Assembly (NCBI GenBank): GCA_950106755.1
Contig: OX467086.1
Location: 27,112,001 to 27,176,000, forward strand
DNA length: 64,000 nucleotides
Reading direction: 5' to 3'
DNA from: Climacium dendroides
Taxonomy: Eukaryota > Streptophyta > Bryopsida > Hypnales > Climaciaceae
The translations under genes and the position numbers were made by a program. Every line of letters starts with the position of its first letter. Within the stretch, counting starts at the first letter, position 1. A model generated the notes under the pieces. That model made no database searches. It saw only the letters and a program-made list of their open reading frames with translations, and was not told the origin of the DNA. Shown here one piece after another: positions 33,339-44,100 of this stretch.

Positions 33339-34941
33339 ATCTCAATGTTTTTGACTCTATTTTCACCAAAAACTCTCTATAACTTCTATTTCTAGTACTA
33401 GTATCAAATTTTAGAAAAATATCATTTTTGTGTATATATATATATGTAACTATAGGATCTTGTAGTACACTTGTTCAAAAAAATGTAGAAAAAATTTCAA
33501 AAATTTCAAAAATTTCAAAATTTTTGACCATGTGGATTGCAAGATATTAGCATTTGAAGTGACAAAATCCTTCTTTTCGGTCTTGCAAAAAAACAAGCAA
33601 TTGCACTTCACAAGGTCACATTTGTATGAAAAAATGACCAAAATAGTTGTAATTCTTTGGATTCATTCTTCAAGTCAAATTGGCTACATGCTTGAAAAAT
33701 TTGAGATTATTTGGAACTATTCAACAAATAGGAAAAAAATAGTAAGTAGAAAGAAGTAGAAAATGATTCAAAATACTAAATTGATCAAAATTTAGTTATG
33801 AACTTGAAAAATGACAATCCCAATGGTTGTAATGTTGTAATAAACAATCTAAATCCTATGATTTTATTTTATATCCAAAATATTGAAAATTGAATTAAAT
33901 AAAGGATTTCAAAGTTTATTTTAGATCAGAGATTCTATAACTACCCTCAAACTAAAACTTTTGGTATAACTTTCATCTCATTAATCAAAATAGAACAATT
34001 CAAAGTTTTCCACAAATATATAAATCAAGAGAACCAATTTCAAATTTTTATTTCTTATAAAAGTGATCTTTTAAGAATTTTTTTGAGTTGGCTAGGTTGC
34101 TCATAGCTCAAATTATGTATCATACTATAACCTTTTAACCATGTAGTCAAAAGTTATGAAAATTGTTGGGCCTTAACCCCTAAATGACCTTAGAATTTCT
34201 TGAGCTTCTAGGATTCTTGCTCTAAATTAAACTAGAAGCCAACATTTTAATAAGTTGTATCATTTTTTTTGAATTGTAACCGTACAAAATCAATCTAGAC
34301 ATGTTAAAGATCACATTAAAAAAGAAAACACAACAATATCTCTTATGGATTGAAAGATTATAGTGTTTGATCATGAGGGTGTTAAAACTGTGAAAGTGAT
34401 TCGAAGTCTTTCAATCCTCTTTTCACATGTCAAATCTAAAAAGTTGGGTACCAAAAAAATATGAGGTTAAAGGGCCTAACGTGCATAATCCCAATCAATT
34501 TATGACTTCTCAAAATATATTCTACAATTTTTTTAAATAAATTTCTAATGTGATTTTTTCTTAAAAATCTAGTGTATTTGAGGCTCATTCCCAAGAGCCC
34601 TCAACACTACAAAAAGTCAAAATTGCAATGGACACCCTTGCACAAAATCTTGAATAAAAAAATCATAATCAATCATTTTCAAAATCGGATTTTTGAAGCT
34701 AAAACTAGACTTCAAAAAGATTTTTTCAAAAATATAAATTACTAAAAAAAGTAATTTCATAAGATTTTATTTAACTCCAAAAATTGGTTAAGGATACATT
34801 CTGTCCTCGAGGTCATTTTGGGATTAAAGCTATATCTTAGACTCATGTTGTGTTAAATTTCAAAGGAAAAAAAATTCCATTTGTAGGGAGTTGTCCAAAA
34901 TCACTATATTGCCAAAAAAACACAATTTAGTCATTTAGGGG
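33339..34941 (+). mobile_element. R1 repeat, copy 2, split by an R2 element
   Basis: The first part (to 34172) and the last part (34828-34941) match the other R1 copies in order. Between them lies an R2 element bounded by TTAA. The right end GTCATTTAGGGG is followed by TTAA (34942-34945). The left end is degenerate. It is non-coding. Confidence 0.75.
34177..34823 (+). mobile_element. R2 repeat, copy 2 (TTAA-flanked, 647 bp)
   Basis: TTAA stands on both sides (34173-34176 and 34824-34827). The ends CCCCTAAATGACCT and complement TCCCAAAATGACCT form terminal inverted repeats. The insertion split the R1 phrase GGGCC-TTAA-AGCTA, which is uninterrupted at 54151-54161 and 55471-55481. This is direct evidence for TTAA-targeted insertion with duplication of the TTAA, as known for piggyBac elements. 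It has no coding capacity. Confidence 0.85.
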
Positions 34942-34945
34942 TTAA

Positions 34946-36049
34946 TATCAAAATGTTCTGAAGCATGTATTTTGCACGGTAAAAACAAATTTGAATAATA
35001 TTATATATAAACAATTTCTCATTCATTCCAAATGATACTTCAATCAATTAAAGGACAACCTTTATTTCATAACCAATGAGATGAAATTTACATTATATAT
35101 AAGGTAAAACTATTGAGTAATTAAAATATATATAAAGTTTGAATAATAATTTAAAAAAATTATTTTTTAATATAACAAAAGAATTGAAAATTATGATTTG
35201 GGAGAAATTTTGTAATCTTTGTGAATTTCCAATGTCGAGACTTTAAAAGATGAAAAGTGCAATATAAATGCATCCAAGTTGAATCATCTTTAAACTAAAT
35301 ATTCAAAATGATTTGTGAAGTTTTCTATTACCTCAAAGCCATGTTGCATCCCTTAAAGTTGAAGTTTGATACCTATTTGAGGTCATACTATATAGTGCTA
35401 GCAAGTTCAATACATATGTCCCTAATTGGATTTATTTATGTATTTATCAAAAAAGCAAACTAAGCTTTAGCTCTTTATTTGTTCCCTATTTGTTAAATGT
35501 CTACTCCATCATAGAGGTAATTATAAATAATAGGTGATTTTATTCTCAATTATGTTCTTCTTGCACTCAAAGAAAGTTGGTTTTGAGGCATGAAGCTAGA
35601 ATTTCACATTCCCTAGGTATTTTATAGTGATTTGGGTTTGTTTCATTATCAACATAGATTAGAGTTGGTTTTATTAAATTGTCTTTTATTTATTCTACCA
35701 AAATGAAAAAATTCTTGAAAATACTCTAGCTTTTTGCATTAGAGGATCAAGTATAGAATATTTCTCTATGTAGGAGAGTTTTAAAAATAGAAGAGTTTAA
35801 GAAGAATTACTATTCCAAAATTTGAATGTGTAAAAAGTAAAAATAAAAAAATAAAAAAATTCAATTTGATTTTTTTAATGAATAGATAATAGTAATTCCA
35901 ATTTATATAATTACAATCACGTCATATGTTCCAAAATCAATATTCTTTGCCAAATTAACTTATTAATAATTATAAAAAATGAACAATTTTATACTAATGG
36001 TCAAATTCTCTTTCTTTGAATATATTTTAACTACATGTTGAAGGAGGAT
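34946..36049. other. AT-rich intergenic DNA
   Basis: No gene or repeat boundary is recognised. Confidence 0.5.
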
Positions 36050-37440
36050 AATTCCCAATTGGAGATTATCCAATTTCTAGTATAATAGGTTCGTTCCGAG
36101 GAAGATGGCTAAGTAGGATTAATTTGCTAATAGGACTAATTCCTAAAATAGGAAATTCAATTTTAAAATAGAAAACCAAGATCCAATTTAGAAATTTAGC
36201 AATCATTGAGACTACAATGACATTACAAAATAAATTCACATACATCAAATTGATTGTTCCAAGCTCACATAACAACAAATAATATTCAACTAGGTACATC
36301 GACAATTCTCAACAACCAATCATACAACTCGGATTCATCATTATCCAACTCACATACACTTGACACCAATTCATCTGAAATATATTTCCATTAAAATTTT
36401 GAATTGGTGATTAAATCACCGTTTACAGATTCCACAATTTGGTTCATTTCTAACTTTTGATCTATCTATTAAGCTTTGATCCACTCCAACTAACACATCT
36501 CATCGTCATCACTCAGCAAATCCAATTAGGATTGCAAATCTTCTCCGCTTCCACTAAGCTTCATTCTCACTTCTTTGCTTACATTGCGAACTATTCAACT
36601 TCCACCTACTTGTGTAAATTCAACACTTTACACACATCAACTCCCGACTAGGATACTTTCTCCACTGATCTTGCATAACTCTGCACATACACTCCACACC
36701 GCCATACACTGGCACATTCAACTAGGACACAGACACAACATTCAAACACTCCGACCAACTCGAACTGACACGGACAACATTCCCAATTGGGAATCACACA
36801 CGAACACAAGAACATACAAGAAAACAAAATACACAGCCTGACCGACTGGGACACGCACTGGACTTTCACTCAATAGCTGGTAAAAGAAAATGAATTCAAA
36901 ATCAGACCTAATAGGAGCTGAGAGAGACAAAGACCAACTACCTCAACCAACTTGGTTGAACTTTTCAAATCAACTGAAATTCCAACTAGGACGAATTAAG
37001 TGCCACATTGCTTACTTGGACCCTTGATTAGACATCCAAATTGGAAACTGCAACCAAACAATAGACTGATCCAACTTGGAATAACCTTCCGACTAACTCA
37101 ACTGGACTGCACCAAAACCATCCAATTTGGAATCCATACCCCAAAATAAATTCAATCAGTACCACAAACACAACTTAATATTCCAAAGGAAAATTTTTAC
37201 CTCACATGGAAAGTCAACTCAGATTGACACAAGGAACTCAACCTGGCTTAAACTCAAAACAAATCAACTCGGTAAGTACAAAACAAGCTCAAATTAACAT
37301 AACCAATTGGACAAAATGACCCAAATAGGACTAAAAACCGACTTGAAATCATACAAAAGAAAGCCCAAAATACACCAATAAATGCACAAAAATTCCTCAC
37401 TTTATAATCCAACTTGGCCATCTACACTACACTAGATCAT
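36050..37440 (+). repeat. Guanine-poor region with recurring CCAAYTNGG words
   Basis: The plus strand is rich in A and C and poor in G. Words such as CCAATTAGGA, CCAACTAGGAC, CCAACTTGGA, CCAATTTGGA and CCAATTGGA recur at least eight times at irregular distances between about 36520 and 37415. Open frames here lack a recognised domain. The origin is unknown. Confidence 0.55.
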
Positions 37441-37563
37441 TGCTCTCAAAATTATAGCCAAAGTACACTTCATGTAACATGTAATGTGTAAGGGAAAATA
37501 ATACAAGTTTTTTCTTCCAATTACCATGATAACTGGGTTTTGAAAATTTTTGGTCATTGATTA

Positions 37564-37972
37564 AAGTGAAGGCACTTGTAACCAATCAAATAAGCAATTC
37601 TAAACATGATTTGGAGTAGTGCAAGGTAAAATGAATATTTTCATAGTTGCATTGATAGAAATGACGAGGATTGCAAAATTTTTGATAATTTTATTGCTTG
37701 AACTAAAATTATTATGAATTTCGGGAGGCAAAAAGTACTCTGAACCCATAGCCAATGTTTAGACTCTTTTAATTCCAATCATCAAAAACTGCTTTCCTCT
37801 TTCTTGCTCACTACTTTGGGACATGTGTTATGAACTCAATAGTCCAAGCCTTGAAAAGAAGAAAAAAGCACATTCTAAACTTTGTTTGGAAATCTGTTTC
37901 AACTTTGATTGGAAATATTGCACCCTATTGATTGCTGATGGAGTATTGGTTAGAAATGAGTGCCTTCACCTT
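37564..37972. mobile_element. TIR element related to 6651-7052
   Basis: The ends AAGTGAAGGCACTTGTAACC and complement AAGGTGAAGGCACTCATTTC are inverted repeats. The interior follows the element at 6651 in the same orientation (for example GAGGATTGCAAAATTTTTGAT against a similar phrase there). Its right end touches the TTAA that borders the next element. No coding capacity. Confidence 0.65.
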
Positions 37973-37974
37973 AA

Positions 37975-39401
37975 CCCCCAAATGACAAAGAAGACAGAAA
38001 GTGTCCTCACACAATTTGAAGTCCAGTTCAAAGTATTGTAACTTTTACATCCAAGGTCCAAATTCAATAAAACTTGTTGGGAAAGTTGTGTTCTCCCTCT
38101 AGTTTGTGTGGCAAATATTTTAGATCAATCCAAGATGTACTAAGTTTTGGGGTGCCAATTGAAGTTCACAACTTCAATTTGAGTTCACCAAACTGCATTT
38201 AGGGTTGCAACTTTGGGGGCTTAGATCTCTTTTGTAAAACATTCATTTTCAATAAAATTTGTTGGGTTTTGTTCCCCTTGAAGTCTGGTTATTGTGGTAA
38301 AATTTTCATGTCAATCCAAGTTGTAAATGTTTGGGAGCAATTCAAAGTTCAACATCCTTGCATTTGGGGAGTAGAGTGAACTTCGGCGGCTTATTTCTTC
38401 TTCATACAAAGTCCATTTTCAATAATTTTTTTGGAAAAGTTGCGCATACTAGTCAAGTTGGTTAGGCAAAAATCTCATGTCAGTCCAAAAAGTAATGAGT
38501 GAGTGAGAAGCATTCTAGTAGTAGTAGGTTTAGCCTTAGATGTGTTTTTTGCAATTTTTCTTGCTGTTTTTTGACATTTCAAAGTTGTTTTTTAGACACA
38601 ATGAGTCGATAGAATGAAAAAAAAATCACCAGTGTGTTTGTATAAGGTAAACCAACCCATTGAGGTCAGAATGAGGAGTTTGGCATGATCTTGTTGCTGA
38701 AAGTTTTCAATTTTTTTCCCACATTAGTACAAGTGTGAGAAACAGCAAGTGCAATTGAAATTAAATTTTTTTCGACAAAGTATAAATTCACTAGGAATTT
38801 CTGAAGCATTGAACCCAAAAGAGTCTATAGATTACTTTAAGACCAACAAAATCTGAATCTGTAATGCTCATCTCATTGCCTAATGCAGTCAAAATATTTT
38901 CTATTACAGAAGGCCAAAAAAGTCAATTTTTACAATGGACTTTACATTGAAAACTCAGAAGTTCCTAATGAGGTTAGTGTTCACTCCATTGTTGTCATGT
39001 AAGGCATGCATTGTTGTCCACATCCCACATCTTGAAAAAACCCCACAATGGATCATTTCTTAGGCAACCGCAATGGGTCATTTGATTGCAATGGGCTGTC
39101 TTACCTTATTAGTTTTGAATCAGTTTGTAGTGTAAAGTTTTTTCATTTGAGTAGGTTTAGAAAACAAATTTCACCTCCAAATGTGTTTTTGGGAAAATTT
39201 CAGCATCTATTTTTGACACTAAAACATTATGATCTTGCAATCTATATGGCCAAATGACTTCAAATTTTGTACATATCATCTAAAACATATACACTACAAC
39301 ATTGTATGATTGAGATTTGTATAACTTGAAGATATCTAGATCTATAGAGCTTCAAAAGCAATGATGTTTTTGAACTCTGGATATCGAATGTCACTTTGGG
39401 G
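37975..39401. mobile_element. TTAA-bounded element R4, 1.43 kb
   Basis: TTAA occurs on both sides (37971-37974 and 39402-39405). The ends CCCCCAAATGACAAAG and complement CCCCAAAGTGACATTC are inverted repeats of the same style as R1 and R2. The interior differs and holds degenerate tandem units at 38040-38510. No transposase frame is visible. Confidence 0.65.
38040..38510 (+). repeat. Degenerate tandem repeat of about 165-195 bp, three units
   Basis: The phrase TTCAATAAAATTTGTTGGG or a variant occurs at about 38052, 38248 and 38413. In each unit it is followed by a GTTGTGTT-like stretch and a TCAATCCAAG word. Similarity between units is moderate. Confidence 0.65.
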
Positions 39402-39405
39402 TTAA

Positions 39406-40130
39406 GTACAAATTGAATAAGATTCTTACTTATAATTTTATAAATAAAAAGTAAAAAATTATTTCCTAAAATTATAACAATTTATTTTTTGTCTTATTTT
39501 GAAAAAAGTATTTAAAAGTTTTAAAGAGACTTGTCTTTGAAGCTTCAAAATGTTAATTGGCCTTCCATCAATTGATCTTTTCCACGCTCTTTCCTTGAAA
39601 GTTTTTCAAATGGCTTTTTCCTTATTTATTGAAGAAAGCTTTCAGTAATGAAAAAGATGCTTTGTAGATAGGAATTTTGTGAAAAACAATCTTGGTAATC
39701 ATAAGCAAGATAACTAGCTTGGCAAACTACATGATAAGTAAAAAAAACTCAATAATAGACCAACCAAAAAGTTGTTAAAAGGGCGTCTTTATTATACAAT
39801 TGTAAATGAAAAATGAAAAAAATCCTAAATTATCTTGAAATTCCCTAGAAAGAATAAAATTCATGTTTTAAGAAAACACAACAATATTGCCTAAAGATTG
39901 AAACTGATAAATTAATATTGAATCTTTTCAATTCATCATAAATTATAATTGAAAAATATTAAAATATAATAAATTAATTTTGAATTGAACTTAAGTGATA
40001 ATTCACCTACAAATTCACCTTTATGAAAATTATAAATAATAAATTAGCAAAATTCTTTGTAACTTTAAAAGTTTTATCAAATACCAAAATGTCATGTCTT
40101 GTAAATTTAGGGGCTAAATGTTTGGTGAAC
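39406..40130. other. AT-rich intergenic DNA
   Basis: No gene or bounded element is seen. Confidence 0.5.
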
Positions 40131-40445
40131 TCAAGGTGGGGTATCCATCCATTAAGTTAGTCTCTTTGTTTGTTTTGTTTGTTTGTTATGGTGAGATTTC
40201 TTGGATTGTGCGTCTCTTGATTGAGTGCTTAGTACTAGTCCATCCATCGAGTTATACTATTTGTTTGTTAAAGTGAAATCTCATAGATTGTGTGTCCTCC
40301 AATTGCGTGCTTAGTACTGTTGGAAAACCCTCAGCGAGGAGGGGTGCACATGCATTGTTTTGTAGAATTTGAACCTATGTTATGAAAGTTGTTGAATTTC
40401 AAAGTTTTCATGAATTAAAAATTTAGAAAATGACTTTTACTTACA
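40131..40445 (+). repeat. Repeat with two tandem units, related to 25195-25345
   Basis: GTGCTTAGTACT and the preceding ATTGTGYGTC and TTTGTTTGTTA phrases occur twice about 100 bases apart. A related sequence lies inverted at 25195-25345 and 25920-26060. The function is unknown. Confidence 0.6.
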
Positions 40446-40499
40446 TTCCTTGAAGATGCCTTTGGTAGGATGCATGATATCGATCCTACATGGATGATC

Positions 40500-41192
40500 C
40501 CACCTTGTGCGTCCCGAATCTACGCTTACAGGAGATCAAGATTTGCGACATCTACGAAGTTCATCCTGTAACGGGGAGCTACAGGCCCCTGATGACTGAA
40601 GGAAAGAAAGCCAAGGCACAGAACTGAAGACGCAGAGCCTGACTTAGGGCAGAGCTGCGAGACGATCACCTCCTTCGCCATAACCAGTACCAGAGCCCCC
40701 CGACTGGCCACGAATTGCCCCTCGCGCACATCCTCCGCCCTCAGCAACGGGCACACAGTCGCCGGAGTGACAGTGGTGGCGTCTTCGTCGGGTTGAATCC
40801 ATTGCGTAGTGGAGCTGTCAAGGAGCGATGCGTGTTGGCGCGGGCGTGCTTGCCGTGGGATGACTCGCGCTTTGAGGCGATGAGCGCGATGATGTGATGT
40901 AGATCGAAGGTTCGAGGAGGGGTGGAGTGTGGCGCTGGTTTTGTGGCTGGAGGGGAGGTGGCATGCCGGGACTTGGCCAGGCAGTTGTTTTTGCGAGGAA
41001 GGGGAGTTGTGGTTGTTTGCGGAGGTGAAGGTTTGTTTGAGGGAAAGGTGGAAGAAGGAGCGAGGAAGGTCAGGTGGTCTCAGACGTGGATTGGTTCTAG
41101 GTTACCGCGGTGGAGCATGCGAGTGATTGCGCTCTGGGAATCTGAGAGCGGGAGTTGTATATACGACGAGGGTAAAGACGGCGTCGTCTTCG
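40500..41192 (+). promoter_or_regulatory. GC-richer upstream region of the casein kinase gene
   Basis: Base composition changes abruptly from AT-rich to GC-richer with many CpG pairs. Such a change is common around promoters and first exons. It probably holds the promoter and 5' leader. Open frames on both strands here show no recognised domain and are treated as chance. Confidence 0.5.
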
Positions 41193-44100
41193 ATGGAACC
41201 GCGTGTCGGCAACAAGTACCGGCTTGGTCGGAAAATTGGCAGTGGTTCGTTTGGTGAGATCTATCTCGGTAAGTGTGGGGCACCGCATGTCGCTGTTGTG
41301 ATTGGTGTACGGTTTGGTTACAGTGGCGGAATCTCGTGATAATTGTGGAAGGAGTCTTGCATTGCCCTAGACTTTTCAAGCGTTCATTTTAATCCTTTTG
41401 GGATGGTTACATTAGAGAATGTCGATGGTAGAGCACTCTGAAGACATTTGAAGCTGGTACCAAATGATGGTTATTCGTGGTTCTCGTAGATCCGAGTGCC
41501 CTCGTGAATTTTGGATTTGGGAGTGTATTTGCTTTGTTGTATTATGATGGCCTAGCTTTAGACCAGTGACCGAGAGTTCTTTTCACCTTTTGCATCGAAT
41601 TTTGGTATGATTGGTTTTCCCTATGTGCGGCAGGCACCAATGTTCAGACGAACGAGGAGGTCGGAATAAAGCTGGTACGTCAGCTCGATTAATTTGGGGC
41701 ATGTCATCTAGGCGTCGTCGGTAGTGACAGGATTGGTTGTTGAGAACTTAAGAATCATGGAGACTGGCGCATCGGATCTTGCATGCATTCAAGATAGTGG
41801 AATTGAAAAGCTTTTCTCAGCATTGCTGTCGACCTAGTTTTGGGTGGCATTCCAATGCTTTTCAGGTATTGGGAAGCGGGATAGTTTGGAGTACTGGCTA
41901 TTGTTAGTTTGCTACTGCTCTAGAAGTTCACGATTTCTCGGAACAGGAATGACTGGATTCTGCATTGGAAGTCGACTCTACTTGATTTGGCGGTCTCTGA
42001 TACAATGTAATTTGACATTGTCCAGGAAAGCGTCAAGACGAAGCATCCACAGCTGCTTTACGAGTCGAAGTTGTACCGAATTCTTCAAGGGGGAAGTAAG
42101 GAGCTTGGAATCGAAAATCATGTGTCGTTGTTGCATGCTTTACGAGAGGGCTTGTCTCTTTTGTGTCGAAGAACCTTGAAGTCTGTGTTACCCTGAGCTT
42201 TCCCACTCGGATTATAAGTTTTGGATTATGGCGTGGCAAGCGCTAGTTGTCCCGAGGAGCGTGTATGGATTATTGCATGAATTCGCGGTTGAGATGGATT
42301 CGTCGTTGCCTTCGCGTTTATGGAGTGAGAGAGGGTGCTCTTGTGACGGTGATTTTCCAGTCAGAACATTGAAAGAATTAGAGTTGCTGCAATTTCTCGG
42401 TCTACTTTACCCTTGATTGCTTTCCTCAGCCGTACTGTGGATGTATTCAGTGAAAAGGGACTCTTTGTTTTACAGAATTAGAGCATGCGTGCTCTTGATG
42501 TGCTTGTGAGGCGTAGTTTATACCTTTGATGTTTCCTGCCGTTTACTACATCCAGTTCAGTGTGCGAGCTCGGGACCATCGTTTGTGTCCGAGCTCGGGA
42601 TTGGGGCTACGTGAAAGTTGGTTTGATTGAAATTGGGTTGTTCTCTGGTTCAGCTGGCATACCCAACATCAGATGGTTCGGGATCGAAGGAGACTACAAT
42701 GTCTTGGTTCTCGATTTACTGGGTCCAAGTCTCGAAGATCTTTTCAACTTTTGTAGTCGGAAGTTCTCACTGAAGACGGTTCTCATGCTCGCTGACCAGC
42801 TGGTACGTGGAGGATTTTATGCGGTTGCGTCTTGCTTTCACATAGCGAGTTCAAGTGCGCGGTGCTGCTTTTTATGTCTCAATTGAAGCAGGGCACATAA
42901 ATTTGTGAGGATTGAGGATGCTCTGTTCTGTCTGTGCAGATCAACAGAGTGGAGTATGTGCATGCCAAGAGCTTTCTCCACAGAGATATCAAACCTGACA
43001 ATTTTCTGATGGGACTTGGAAGGCGAGCAAATCAGGTATTTTGGAATATGGAATTGCATGGTCTTCTCCTTAGTAACCTTAAAATTTCTGGGACGGGGCA
43101 GATTGTGTTATGGTCTTAAGCGGAGGGTTCTGGATATGACAGACTTCTTGGTTGGAAGTCTGAATCTATTGAAGAGTTGGGGTGGACAATGAATTGGATT
43201 GCTGGCTGGGCAAGTGTGCTTTCTGGGCAATCTAGTGCACGTCTCAAGCAGACTAGTTTGAAATCAGACAGAATCAGGACGTTTAATATCCGTGTAAGTA
43301 TGGGTTCTCCTTTCGAGAGGCTGTTTAGAAGAAGGGCAGTAACAGATGCTCTAGAGTCTCTTGAGCTGGATCTAGTTTGGCGTTTAGAAAATTTCAGTGC
43401 TTGTTTAGCACCCCAAGATTCTGACTGCTAATTGGAATCTGTAGGTATATGTAATTGATTTTGGTCTGGCCAAGAAGTACCGTGATCCATCGACCCATCA
43501 GCATATTATATACAGGTAATATTGAAAAATGTTACATCTTTCTGGACTTGCAACGGACAACATGTGCACAGTGAAACTTCAGACCTACGTCCTCAAGATC
43601 TCATCTCTATCGATCTTGGAATCAAGAAGTTTGCTCTTAGTTCCTGGTGTGTGCAAGATAGTAACCCTGTTTCTTGATCATCAGGGAGAACAAAAACTTG
43701 ACAGGTACTGCACGGTACGCAAGTGTCAACACTCATCTTGGCATTGGTAAGTAGTTTGTGCTTCTGGAACTCTTGTCCTTTTGTGCCGTCTCCGTCGTCC
43801 TCTCTTGTGAACACTCGTGCTCTGAATTCCGACATCTGATCGGGCTGCTTCGGATCTTATGACCAGAGCAAAGCAGAAGAGACGATTTGGAGTCTCTTGG
43901 TTACGTTCTGATGTACTTTTTGAGGGGAAGGTGAGTTGCTTTGTATTATATTCGCTTTTTTATGCAAGAATGTTTTATCTCAGGATCATGCTCATACTCT
44001 CCTAAGCTCATTTTTCTATCCTGTAAACATTTCGTGTGCTTTTAATATTTATATTCTGAATCAAGAGCTATCCTCTAGTTGAACAGCCTGTGAAGGTCAG

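Noticed and set aside
41155..41163. TATATA upstream of the casein kinase ATG
   Set aside because: It lies only about 30 bases before the start codon, which would leave almost no 5' leader.
40922..41257. A 111-codon plus-strand frame upstream of and overlapping the casein kinase start
   Set aside because: It overlaps exon 1 in another phase, has no recognised domain, and lies in GC-richer DNA where open frames arise by chance.
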